Shown: positions 23,648-35,251 of the stretch, piece after piece
Numbering within the stretch: position 1 is the first letter of the stretch
Layout of the letters: the number at the start of each line of letters is the position of its first letter
Source: Nomia melanderi
Lineage: Eukaryota > Arthropoda > Insecta > Hymenoptera > Halictidae
Assembly (NCBI RefSeq): GCF_051020985.1
Contig: NC_135007.1
Span: forward strand, 6,577,501-6,641,500
Direction: 5' to 3'
DNA: 64,000 nucleotides
The notes under the pieces: model-generated
What the model was told of the DNA's origin: nothing
The model's database searches: none
Seen by the model: only the letters and a program-made list of their open reading frames with translations
Position numbers and translations under genes: made by a program

Positions 23648-26600
23648 ATGGCAGCGCTTGTCCGTCTTAAACGTGGCAGCGTCCAGTTGAGACATGCGGC
23701 GCTTGAAATGAAAGGTAAGCGACTATAGTTTTAAAATTGTCATTTGAGTATTCTATACCAGAAAATAGTATGGTAATAACAATATTGATTGTAGTACCGT
23801 TTAAATTAGGAATCTGTTTGTTCATTGGTAATGCGTGAACATTTATCTATCTGCATATTAACAAGTTATGTATTCGTATGCATCTTATGTAAATAGAAAA
23901 GTGATTAGGTTTTTAGTCACTGAAATGAATTGAAATTACTAATTACTTATCGTAGTTTCTTAATGTTGATATATGTTCAAGATTTTCATCGTATTATGGT
24001 ATGCTCCGATTTCATTATGTTATTTGAACTCTGTACATTCTCTATGTAAAATTATGTATATAGGTATTACCCCTCTAGAGTTGTACTAATATATACAGAA
24101 TTTAATTAACATTTGATAGGAAACATTGCGGAATGAAAACAATAATACAAACTCTTTTTATTGCGTAATTTGTGTACTTTCAAGTCAATCGATGTTTGAA
24201 ACAAATGAAATCGATCTTTTTCTTTCGGAATAATTACGATTACAAGCGTCTGAATCGCGTATTCGAATGAAAATGGATGAAAAATCGTCTTATCAACTAG
24301 TTGTTTTAAGTATCATTATTTGTATAACGTCTGAAAACACCAAAGTCGAGGCCGACTGTTGTTGCACGGGGTACAAAAGAGATAATAGGCATAGAAACAA
24401 GCGGGAACGCTGATAAGAGGGATATGCATTCGTTGATTTTGATTCTTACGTGTTCCGTGAAATGGCAGACTTCGTTAAGAGAGGTAGCGTGCAGCTAGTG
24501 AAACACAGCAGTGAACAAATAAAACAGGCTGCCAAAGAGGTCCGAGGTCCGTTGTATTAACAAACATGATGTGTTATTTAAACAATTCATCGTGTGTGTG
24601 TTTGTATAAAATATTTTCATGTCCTGTATCATTAATATACAGTTTTATCAATCGGCAATGTTAAATCCCATTATAGCTTGTTCCACGTGGCTTCGAATTT
24701 ATTTACCTAAGTACCTGTAAATGTCAAGTATTTGCAACGTTATTTGTTTCAAACTTTTCCCTTTATTTGTTACACTTATCGATGCTTTTAATTATACAAA
24801 TCAATTTTTAAAAATCAATTTTTAAACACATGTTATTATTATGTTCTCTCTACTTACGTTGAGTTTAAGTTCATTGAGAGCAATTTCATAGCACCGAATT
24901 AAATGAGAAAACCTTGAAGTCTATTGTTTGACCATCTTATCAGAACAAAGTGATGTTCTATTACCAGAAATGTTTTTAGTGTCCCTATTAATTCATACAC
25001 GTACGTAAAATACGTATAATTATGTTTTAGCGAATTCTATACGATACGTAACGAATACAAATGAAAATTTACGTCGTATATATAATTACGTGATTCTATG
25101 GTAATAAAATTTGAAATTTATGGTAATAAAATATTTTTATTAATTCCACAGCTGCTGTACGAGCGCGACACATCGTTGCTGCGCTTGTTGCAGTCGGATT
25201 CGCTCTTTGCGGCGCGGTGGAAGTAAGCTCTTCGGTTGCATTGCTCGCAAATCAAAAAGACAATCATGCTATCATCGACACATCGTGGCACTGCGACATG
25301 CTGGTCAATGTCAGCAGTCGGAATCGAACGGAAGACTTTGAAGTCATACTTTTGGAGGTAAATCAAATAAAATGGCATTGTCATTTAATAAATATATATA
25401 CAAACTTTTGAATAAGCAATCGATAGTCAAATTCATGTAATTATCAATATCAAAAACAGAGGTAATAAAGCATTTCAAAATTAAGAACTCAAAATTCAAA
25501 TTCTATAAGAGATTATTTAATAGTTTTCTTATTTTGCGATTAATGATATTTTTAAAGTATTCAGTTCCCAAAGACATTTTGGAAATAAATAGTTTAACTT
25601 GAATATTATTATCAATGCCTAAAGAAATCGAAAAGAAATATTGTTACAATATTTATAAGAGTAACATATCAACCCCAATAAATGCTCGGTAGTTCTAATG
25701 TTAATAAAAATTGATATTTGTGTGTTGTTCATGTAATTTTCTTGTTGACATTCACAGTTGCCACCAGAAGAACGCACGGAATCTATAATGAGAGAGGCAT
25801 TTTTATGGGGCCAAGTTGCTGGCCCAATTCTAGGGGGATGCTTGGTTTGGGGAAGATCAGGACCGTCTATGGCGTTCTCTCGTGCCGTTCTTAGCGCCTG
25901 TTTAGCATCTTTGCTAGTGCCAGCTGCGTGGAGAGGTCCGTTTCATGTAGCGCTTCGTCTGTTTCAGGGATTATGTACAGTAAGAATTGAACATCTATAT
26001 CATAAAAATCAATCGAAATACACACAGACGATCCCATAATATTTCTATCAAATTTTTCGATATTTAGAAATTCCTTTAGGAATGAATTTTATGCAAAATT
26101 TAAAAAATAATATTGGTTACTATTTCATAGGGAGCAACAATGCCTGCTGCTCACATGCTCGCGATGACCTGGTTTAAGAGCAATCATAGAAGCTGGTACT
26201 TCAGTTGTTACGCTGGTATACTATCAAAGTTACTTTTAAGTATCAAAAAATATTTATTTCGCATTCAATCATTAAGAATAATAGCCTTTCCTTAATTCTA
26301 ACAATTAAGGGTAAATGTGATTGTAAGTTATTTTTAAGAATTAGTTCCATTAATTTTCAAATTATGAAAAGTTTCTTAATTGTAGAATGATGTTAATGAA
26401 TTATTAATTAAGAATGTGATATATTTTTGCACAGCTGTTAGCGTTGGATACTGCCTAACAGGTTGGTTAGGAACAGCCGTTGTTCGAAGTTTCGGTCGAG
26501 ACTCTCTTTGCTACGGTCTCGTTATCATTGCACTTTGTTGGTACTTCGCTTTCGGTCGATTCGTTAAGGACACTCCCAAGTCTTACCAGCACGATACAAA

Positions 26601-28072
26601 TGTAAATTATTTGATTTAACAATGAAGCTTCTGAAATTGAGTCATCGTATTCAAATAGAAAATGAATAATAAAATAGGCAGCTGTCATCCCATGGGGTAA
26701 GTTGCTGCGTTCAGTACCGGTTTGGGCGTCCGCAGTGGCAACTATGGGTAACCAATGGGGAGATGCAACTCTGGCTCTTGGTATGACGAAGTACTTGAAA
26801 CTGATCTATGGGTTTTCTACAGCCAATGTAAGTTATCAAGTTGTTAAACAGTTATGGATCGAATATTACCATTTAAATGTTTATTTCTGCGATGTTTATT
26901 ATTTCTATCATTACAATTATACAATAAAAGACCATTTTTATTTGCAATATTTACAATATTTGCGATATTTTTAGGATTCTGTTCTGACGACGTTACCCCA
27001 TATTGGTCATTTCATGGCAGCTCTAACATGCGGTTTACTCGTGGATCACGTTCGCGAATCTAAAATAGTTTCCACGACCACTGCAAGAAAGTTGGTCGTT
27101 TACACTGGTACGTAAGCCGCTAATTTCATTCATAAATAAATAAATAAATAAATCATTTATTTGCTACGCTACAATCAATCATTGCTTTTAATTCATTTCC
27201 AGCTCATTTCATCCCAGCAGCTTTACTTTTCGTCGCCGGTTATGCCGGTTGCCAAGCCTTAGGTGCAGCATGGCTGGGTATTGCCGCTCTCCTCGTTTCT
27301 GGGACTGCACCAGCAGGTGCACTGGCTGCAATAGCAGATCTGGCGCCTGTAGAGTCTCCTGCCTGTGCAGCAGCAGCGTGTGCATTATGCTCTACTCTAG
27401 GAGCAGCGGGATTGCTAGCTGCTAATTACTTTGTTACTCAGGCACTTCATGGCTCTGTAAGTGATTCTCTTTAATTCAGAACTAAAATTTGGTTATATTG
27501 TAAAACTATTTAGTTATGTTATAAATTAAATATTAAATATTGAAATTAAACATTGAATATTAAAATGAAAAATAAAACATTAAAATTAAACATTATTTAT
27601 TGAACTAAAAATTACTATTAATATTTGAACGAGACTTCAAACGATCCGCATAATTACTATTCACTCGATACACTGAATATTTTAGTGAGACATCATAAAT
27701 TGTATGATTTTTATTTGTATTTACATAAAAGTTTGTGTTATAAATTATCTGTTATCTATTGTGCCATTATATATTATCTGTCATAAATTTCCTTTTCAGA
27801 TCGCAGGCTCGTGGCGACTAGTTTTCGGCGTCGCTTCTGTCGTTTTGTTGTCGACCGCTGCAGTCTTCCTGGCTCTCGGGAAAGGCACCCCGCAGCCATG
27901 GATTCCTTCCGTCGCTCGGCCGCGAAGTCACGACGCGATTTATGAGCAGGAATCCTCCGAACTCGACTACGAGGATGCGGCCGTGCAAACGGAACCATTC
28001 AGTCCTTTCCCGGCGGAAGACGACGTCGAAAGTGTAAAGAATGCGCCACCGACCGCTCAAAACTCTCGTTAA
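23648..28072 (+). CDS. SLC17-like major facilitator transporter (sialin/phosphate cotransporter type)
   Basis: Nine coding exons: 23648-23714, 25152-25357, 25758-25979, 26131-26215, 26435-26601, 26678-26827, 26975-27107, 27203-27456 and 27800-28072, all frame-consistent, giving 518 residues. Eleven to twelve hydrophobic segments are visible. The region RHIVAALVAVGFALCGAVEVSSSVAL matches in pattern the SLC17 TM1. A first loop follows with two N-glycosylation sequons (NVS, NRT). LRLFQGLCTGATMPAAH then HRSWYFSCYA matches the TM4-5 signature, and LPHIGHFMAALTCGLLVD the TM7-8 region. The tail is hydrophilic and acidic (SSELDYEDAAVQTEPF). SLC17 members move organic anions or phosphate across lysosomal, vesicular or plasma membranes; the substrate here is unknown. 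The family's TM1 Arg is Glu by my alignment, and the TM4 Glu is Thr. An alternative first exon lies at 24462. Confidence 0.85.
23715..25151 (+). other. First intron of the SLC17-like gene (containing alternative exon)
   Basis: A 1437-base intron from GTAAGC to TTCCACAG, AT-rich apart from the alternative first exon at 24462-24546 and its GC-richer upstream 150 bases, which may hold a second promoter. No repeat family was identified. Confidence 0.6.
24462..24546 (+). CDS. Alternative first coding exon of the SLC17-like gene
   Basis: The ATG at 24462 opens MADFVKRGSVQLVKHSSEQ and continues IKQAAKEVR. It ends after one base of a codon (phase 1) at a GTCCGT donor, exactly the phase needed to join the exon at 25152, giving a 524-residue isoform. 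Its sequence parallels exon 1a (MAALVRLKRGSVQLRHAALEMK): both carry K-R-G-S-V-Q-L, then an amphipathic basic stretch, and both end with a Gly codon split by the intron. This suggests exon duplication with alternative promoters or splicing. The donor is weak and in-frame stops follow, so use needs RNA evidence. Confidence 0.65.
27133..27156. repeat. AAAT microsatellite in transporter intron
   Basis: About five tandem AAAT units between transporter exons seven and eight. It is short and probably of no functional weight. Confidence 0.7.
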
Positions 28073-28313
28073 CTTCCAATTAAATTCATGCTCGTTATTA
28101 AAAATCCTTTTACTTATGGAGTACAACAGAACGTTTCGTCGTGAGAGAATATTACTGTGAGAGTGTAGCACAAATCTTTTATAATGGGAGAATATTGCTG
28201 GAAGAATGACGCGGTTGCAAATTGCACGTGTTTCCTATGACCGCAGGTTTTCTTCCTTGCAAATACTATCAATGTTTGTAATATTTTATGTATAAAATGT
28301 CTAGACCAATACG

Positions 28314-28319
28314 AATAAA
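28314..28319 (+). terminator. Poly(A) signal of the SLC17-like gene
   Basis: AATAAA lies 242 bases after the stop codon in AT-rich sequence. A second possible signal, AATAATAAA, occurs near 28386. Confidence 0.55.
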
Positions 28320-29260
28320 CGTGAAAGTAACTTATTGATAAAAATCTCAGTTTCTTCTAAGTCATTCTAATCTTAACATGTGAGAAATAATAAATGAGAG
28401 ATGTAGAAAAATATAAGAGCTATTAAAAAAAAAGATAATTAAAAACAATCTGACAATGTAATTGTCAAAAGGATTGCTAAGAGGTAACACATTTTAAAGT
28501 TACGTTCAAAGCAATGATTATTCAAAAGAGTACTCATTTCGAAGATAAAGAAAAATTAATTCTATTCAGATTAACACTCTAATTTTTCAGAGAAACACAT
28601 TTGTAATCAATCTCCAAAATTTTGTACCACTTTCACGTAGTCCTACATATATTTTCTCAAAAGTGAGGGCAAAAGTCTTCTGCAAAATATGGAGAACGTA
28701 TAATTCTTCTCCAACGTCGCATACGTATGATCATTACCAGAACTCGAGAATGTTATCAAGATCGGGAATCTGCTTTCTTCCGCTGTTGTTCGTATACCTT
28801 CGCATAGAGCTGCGTGGCCTGTATATTCAACGAGACAATGAACTCCTGTACTTTACGTCGACTTTCCATCACTGACGAAGAAAGTCGATGAAAATAACGT
28901 TCTAATTAGACGAGTCGTTCCTGTATTGCAAAGGCCGAAACGTACACACGCCATTGACGTAGTCGCGGGATACCGGAAACCGCCTCTTGCAAAACATATG
29001 GACACCGTCTAGTTGGCAAACACTTCTGTCTTTTAACGACAACCATTCACATGCACATCCGGCCTCCGGAGAAAGGTTGAAAGGTTGCTTGTTCTATGAA
29101 CATATTCTTTCATACGGCACAACTGAAATTCTACTTTCACACGTTTAAACCTTGGATACTTTATCGAACTCGTTTTTACAATTGCGTTTCCTTTCCTCTT
29201 TCCTAATATAACTTGAATCAGTACAATTTAAGCGCTTCTTAACATTTGCATGTTTTTGTG

Positions 29261-29315
29261 ATTATATAATTATAATTATAATTATAATTATAATTATAAT
29301 TATAATTATATAATT
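29261..29315. repeat. ATAATT microsatellite
   Basis: About eight tandem copies of a six-base AATTAT unit, nearly perfect, bounded by TATATAATT at both sides. The sequence is largely self-complementary. Confidence 0.9.
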
Positions 29316-30845
29316 GTACTAATATTTTTGTACAGTAAATATAAAGCAGAAGGAATATTTAGCATAAATTAGATTGACACTACATATATTGAACACTTAT
29401 GACTGAATTAGACAATATTTTTATTTATTTGGTGTATTAATGATTCTATTTGATCTTGAATTAAGCAAACACTAAATTTCATTATACTAGAATAGTTACT
29501 GTTTTTCGCCGAAAATAACAGTATTCGTGTAACTCTTCATTGACAAGAGCTCACTTGTCAGTTTTTTTTCGCAGAGACGTACAGCAAGACTTTCCCGTGG
29601 CAGTGTCTCCATCCAGAGATTTGGCAAGAGACAGTCGGGGTTCTGAATACGTGGAAACCACGTGCAAAATCCCATGGTCTACGCCATCAGCGTGCCAGCC
29701 GTGCTGCAGGCAGTAGCACCTAACAAATACGAGGCACCTAACAAGTCCGTAATATCCGACTGCGAAATGTCGCAACCCGCGATGCTAATTACTCACCGCA
29801 GATATGTTATTATTCTTTCTCGGGGAGCCGGCTCTCAGAGGCTTACGAAATGAATTCTCACACCACCCTATCTACAATCTATCTCGTTTTATTCAAACGT
29901 ATATATTTATATATTACACTAGTTCATATGAAGTTGTATTTACAATGAAACAAAATCTAAAAGAGGATTTTGTGTCCAGGCCAAGTACATTCAATATTAT
30001 TATCGGCATTTTTAGATTCAATGATAGATGAGTGCTGACTGTAAACTAACTTGGTTAGAATAGTATAAAATTTCAGCAAACTTTCTTATTTCATTTTTTT
30101 CAATAATTTATTCGATTGAGTTGTTTTAATTTATTCTATTTTGAAGTATAATGTATTTGGTACATATTAGATTTCCATCGAATCTAAAGTGTCGACGGTA
30201 ACGTTAAATGCACGGTGCCGTTAAACTATAGTACTTTTCTTCAGTGCTCCTATGGTGACCCTAGCGATCATCTTTGGAAAAGTCTACACTATAACGTAAC
30301 GTGACACAGTGGGACGCGGCTATGTATATGCAAGATCAACGTAAGCGACCCCAAGCACTCGCTTGACCATATATACGCACATTTAATTGCTCTCACGTTG
30401 AAGGGATTTTAAAGGCAGCGACGATCTGACTCGACAGCAAAAAACGAGCGTTGCGAGATACTTGGAAAGTTGTCGTGCGGAAAATCGTTGCACGGCTAAC
30501 GCAGGACATTTCCCTTTCCGAGAATGCGATTCGTTTCGCTGACGATTCAAACCGATTCCGTGAAAACCGTGCCGCTACGTTTGTCTATCAACCATATATT
30601 TCCTTGTTCCCACGACATTCCAGTGCGATGTTTCTCAGTCAGATGGAAACGATCGTCTCTGGTTTGTACTATTGGCCATTCTATGTTGGTTATTGATGCC
30701 TAAATTGCTTCTATCAACCGTTTCTTTTTGAAAAATAGAAGAAAACTTAAAGCGGATAGAGAATTCGTGTTTTCGCTTTGGCAAATATTACTCATTATTT
30801 GTATTTGAAAATAATCTCAGTGTGTGAATATTATTAGAAAAGTAC

Positions 30846-30988
30846 TTAACCCTTGCGTTCCCTTCGCGTAACAATGGTATCCAAAGTCTATCAAGATTAA
30901 AAAAATACGATGATGCTCACTGAAATATGTAACTGCAAGTTTCCGACAGGCAAGCAAGTCTAGAATTTGATCAATGCACAAGGATTAA
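30846..30988. mobile_element. Possible TTAA-flanked miniature element
   Basis: 143 bases between two TTAA sites. The left end is TTAACCCTTGCGTTC and the right end, reversed, is TTAATCCTTGTGCATTG. The ends are imperfect inverted repeats similar to the TTAACCCTT family. No coding capacity. Confidence 0.5.
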
Positions 30989-31462
30989 TAGTACAATTTT
31001 TTATGTCCTTTTAATCGATCTCTTGAGTATATGAAAGAAGATTTATTTCACGATTCATGTATATAAATTCATACATATTTCACGTGAAAGTTACATAAAT
31101 AGTGTGTTGTTATACTTGATTTCCATTTAACAATGTACTTTCTAAATGCGAAACTCTTGTCGTAAAAGAAATACCCTATTTCATGGAAATTATGGTATCC
31201 GATATCATCTTCTAATATATCATTAAAAGAAAAATAAATAATTCAAAAAAACGAAGAGTGAAATTTATGAAACAATCTAAATGTTATACTCCCAAATTCT
31301 TCATTCGGAATCTTCGAAATTTTTCAATGTAATAAGTTCCGTTACACACTACAAATACATACTTTGCAGTAGAACTTATTGTCAATTAGCACCGTTTCTC
31401 CACGGAGCAAACATTCCACGACGTGTACTACAAATCCGTAACTAGATACCTTGTACTATACT

Positions 31463-31468
31463 TTTATT
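31463..31468 (-). terminator. Poly(A) signal of the first cuticular gene
   Basis: TTTATT on the plus strand reads AATAAA on the minus strand, 150 bases past the stop codon of the cuticular gene. Confidence 0.6.
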
Positions 31469-31617
31469 GTGCCTGTCTATAAAGCTGAACTATAAACATA
31501 GTAAAGTCTCCAGTTACTTTATCCGCTATCGAACGTCAATCCATCCCGACGTCAATCCGTAAACGAGTAAAACTTCGTCCAATAAACAATGAAAAATTTA
31601 TCATCGAAGTCTAGCCA

Positions 31618-34600
31618 TTACATCTTCTTCTTCATTTCCTCCTTCTCGTCCTCCTCGTTGGTAATAATCTGAACACTTCTGATCGGTCCAGTCTTCCTGT
31701 ACCTAGAAGCCGGTGTTGTCGTAGTGATCATCGGAGTAGTCATCATAGCAGGTCGTTCAGAATTAATAGCTAACTGCAGCATTCTTAGCAACAGAGCCTC
31801 CCTAATAGGCGCTGGCAAAATCTCGTCTCCATCGTCAGCAACTTCTTGAGTATAGAACTTCTGTCTATAAACTCTCTTAGGGTACCTGCCATCGTTGTAT
31901 TCTTCATACTGCTGTGGTTGATAAACAGGACTCAAAGCTCTGGAATAAACAGGACGCCTGATAGGCACCCGGTCGCCATATTGGAGAGCCAGTTGAGGAT
32001 CATAAGCGACGTCTGGCCTAGGAGCTGGTGCTTGGTAGCCAGGTTGATAAGAAGGATAGGGTTGCTGATCGTACAAAGCATCCTCTAAGTACGTCTTCGG
32101 GTAAGACAAAGCCTGGACACCATACTGACTAACTAGTAGCCTCCTCAGTAGCATCTGAAAGTCTCTACGACTCAGCGGAGGAGCGATAGGATTCGGTGGC
32201 TCCGGAGGCAAAGCTAGAGTGGTGCCTCTGTAAGGATATTCAGGCGTTGACTGATATTCTCTTTCGTCCATTGTTGATGTCACTGGCTGAGGAACTGGTC
32301 TCAGGACTGGTCTAGGTCTCTGATCAGGTTCTGGGTAGATCATTGGTCTCGGGAACGGCCGAGGTCGTATGTATCCTGGTGTCACAGCTACTCTAGGATC
32401 CTCTTCTTGCTCTGGCAAAGGACTTTCCGTAAGGTAATGAATATTTGCGTCGGTAGTGGTTGAATAAATTGCTTGTTGACCTGGCAGAGGACGCAGCAAG
32501 ACTCTGTTGACTGGAATTTGTCTATAAGCTGGGTCGTCTTCAATGTTTGGCTGTGTTGGCAGTAAAATTCGTCCCGTTGGAAGTTCACGTAGATACTGAT
32601 CAGGTTGCTGTCTGACGAAAACAGGTTCGGTGCTTTGTCGAATGAAGTCTCTGGATTCTGGTACTCGTCCTGGAATGCGAGGATCGTCTCTAGTAGCTTT
32701 TGCTTCTGCCTCGTATGCCCTGGAATTGTCATACTTGACGTTTTCGAATCTCGCTGGTCCTAGGTTTTCACGATTCACGTAGACCTTTGGTCTTTCGATC
32801 CTATTAGGCGAGACACGTTGGAGAACTCTTGGTGGTGTGGTTGTAGTAAACAGAGGACGTGTTGTTGATAGAGAACCACCGTAGACATCAGAATGATCAT
32901 CGTTGCTAGTTTCAACGATTGGATTAGACTTCGTGGTTTCATCGTGCAGTTGTCTTCTTAGGGTATTCCCAGTTGTCACTTTAGTTTCTTCGTCTTTCTC
33001 CACGAAGTCGTCTGAAATTGGTCGCAGAGTTTGATCAATTGGTCTCTTAGCAAAGATGATTCTTCTGTAGTTGGAGGTCTTGTCTTCTGTGCTGGGACGG
33101 TTTATCTGGGAGTCTTCGTCTTCTAATCCTTCTTCTTCGATCACTAAAGGCCTCTGTTGGCCATTGATCACGAATCTTGGTCTACTTTTACCAGTTCCTT
33201 TTAGGTAATGACCGAATATCGATTTTGGCTGCTCGGTGGTGGTCGTTGATGTCGTTGTGGTTGAGGTGGTTGTTATTTTTCTGTTACGCGGTATGGATTG
33301 AACCACTGATGATTTAGTGGTTGGCTCTGTGGATGACGAGTAGACGATGTTTGGCTTCTTGGTCGTGGTGGTACGATTCGCACGGGGTATGCTCTGGACG
33401 ACAGACACGTGTTCCTGCAATGGCGACACGGTGGTTGCTTTAAACCCTGTCCCGTTAGAGGAAGAGTACGAGACCCTTTTTATTTCACCGTCGGCGTCGA
33501 CGAAGCCGAACGTACCCTTGATGTTGCCTAGAACGTCGCGACTCTCGACCTGACAATCATTTCTTGCGTTCAGACATTGTTCACTTAAGCTTTCCGTAAA
33601 GTGTGTTCTTTAGTGTAAATAATACTGTTTTTAAAACAGAATTAATTAATTTAATAAAATCTTTAAATATACTGTTACAAAGAAATTATAAATTTTCTTA
33701 TGGTCATCGTAAAAATCATTTTATTTTCTACTTTTTCTTATCAATTCTTTTAACATAACTTCTTCTTTCATTTTTTATGTTATATTAGGTAATATTTCCT
33801 GATTATTTATTTCTCAGATACGATTGATTTATTTGAATTTATGTATATATAATCAGAAAATCTTACTGATCCTAAAATATATGCATACATCTTTTAAAGA
33901 TGTTATTTTCAAAAAGAAACAATACAATAGTTTTCCACTTCACATGTTAATAAATCTTTCTATTGAACTCAGTTACTTATTCACAGAAACCATTCATTGT
34001 TTATGTTGCAATAAGTGATTGACATATAATAGAATTGATTTTTATTATTCACGAAGTGCTTGGTTTATATTTAAACTGGGTTACGTAAACAGTGAACCGT
34101 TTGTAGGAGTATTAAGTAATAGATTACGCCCATTTCATGCCTTTTGCATGAAACGGTACAGCAGCAGCTGACTCTTACCTTGAATGATCCATCGCCCGCC
34201 TCGTAGCCGTACGTGTAAGAACCGTCTTCGTTCACTTTTCTGATCTGTTTCAAGATCGCTACCTGCTGATCGTGATGTGTCTCAGATGTTTGCTGATCCG
34301 TGACGTTTGAGCAACCAGCAGTTGCCAGACAGAAAATTGCCATTAGCCATGTTGTCATCTTAAAAGTCGGTGGTGTTGATATCTACAGGCAGATTACACG
34401 AATTTCTTAGAAAACAAGCCATTTAATTTGTCCTTTAATGAATAAAATTTTCTAGTCAAATTTTTGACTTTTTGAATGTGAAATATGAAACGTAAATTAA
34501 GATCCAATTTTTACACTGTTGTATGATATTTCCCAATCATGTTTCGTTACTTGAATAGAAAGCATTGAATTAGGTAAACATTAATTTAATGAGTAATAAC

Positions 34601-35189
34601 TAAAAAGAACATAAATTAATTCTAAAAATTGTTAGACTGTTACGCCATTGTTAAATTTTCGTATTATAGCCATCATGTCCGTGTTACCTCTAGCATCTTC
34701 TGGTTAACTTTTTCGTTGAACATATATTAACAAATAAATTGTGTTTGTGAAACAAGTAGATGTAGTAATAATATATTAAAAATTTACAAATCACCGAAGA
34801 TTTTATTAGCATGTATATATATATTCCTAACAAAATGTGAATGTTTAGATCGCGCCAACGTTTAAGTAGACGTCGACAAAGTTAGAAAATCGCAAAACAA
34901 TACAGATTTAGAACACTGCCAACCACTTTGCACTATGTTTTATACAATTTCTCTGAAACATGTGACACTCGTGATCAATTAAAGAAAACACTGCCGCGAA
35001 CCAGCGTTACACTAGAATAATCACAATAATCACTGAATAAGTCCCGCATAGTCTGCTTTTGTAATTGCAAATTGTTTGGTCATTTAGAATTATTCATTAG
35101 AGACAATTTCGATTGCACGGTGCAGTACACGTTGCTAAACACAAGTCGTAGGAGCTGGGAAGAGTAAGTACCTTGTAACTGGAAACCAT
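31618..35189 (-). CDS. Large RR-domain cuticular protein (CPR family)
   Basis: Minus-strand exons 35189-35172, 34358-34179 and 33549-31618 give 709 residues. The first exon codes only six residues (MVSSYK), the usual tiny first exon of CPR genes, and joins in phase 0 to MTTWLMAIFCLATAGC, completing a signal peptide. The RR chitin-binding domain spans about residues 49-104: NEDGSYTYGYEAGDGSFK, split by an intron, then VESRDVLGNIKGTFGFVDAD and a VSY-GF end. The rest is a long Pro/Thr/Arg-rich tail with a Thr-rich run, two SVVQSIPR repeats, and a more conserved-looking block near the C terminus (LLRRLLVSQYG; PIREALLLRMLQLAI), ending in acidic and Lys-rich residues. It is secreted by epidermis and binds chitin in cuticle. 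The ILKQI-NEDGSYTYGYE lead-in recalls Drosophila Cpr97E-type proteins, but I did not verify orthology. If the first exon is wrong, translation starts at 34358 with a 703-residue product. Confidence 0.85.
33550..34178 (-). other. Intron inside the RR domain of the first cuticular gene
   Basis: A 629-base AT-rich intron between GTAAGA (read on the minus strand) and ATTGTCAG. It splits the RR domain between GDGSFK and VESRD in phase 0. Nothing else is seen in it. Confidence 0.7.
34359..35171 (-). other. First intron of the cuticular gene
   Basis: An 813-base intron, donor GTACTT, acceptor ACTTTTAAG directly before the ATG of the second exon. An alternative acceptor, CTGCCTGTAG, lies 18 bases further upstream of that ATG and would make the first exon's ATG irrelevant or extend the join in frame by six codons. 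Confidence 0.55.
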
Positions 35190-35220
35190 GTTACCGCGGA
35201 TGCGGTGAACGTTGTTAATA

Positions 35221-35251
35221 TCGCGTGGGGTGCTGCTCACCGTTATATATA
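35221..35251 (-). promoter_or_regulatory. TATA promoter of the first cuticular gene
   Basis: TATATATAA reads on the minus strand at 35251-35243. A start site about 30 bases on, near 35221, would give a 5' UTR of about 30 bases before the ATG at 35189. This arrangement is common for cuticular protein genes with pulse-like expression. Confidence 0.65.

Larger units (their letters stand above)
28320..31462. other. Intergenic, no convincing gene
   Basis: Includes a microsatellite (29261-29315), an inverted-repeat element (30846-30988) and a GC-richer block at 29570-29800 preceded by a pyrimidine tract ending TTTTCGCAG. One frame from that point codes a short Cys-containing tail, but no upstream exon was found. 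The frame at 30451-30696 is unsupported. Confidence 0.45.
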
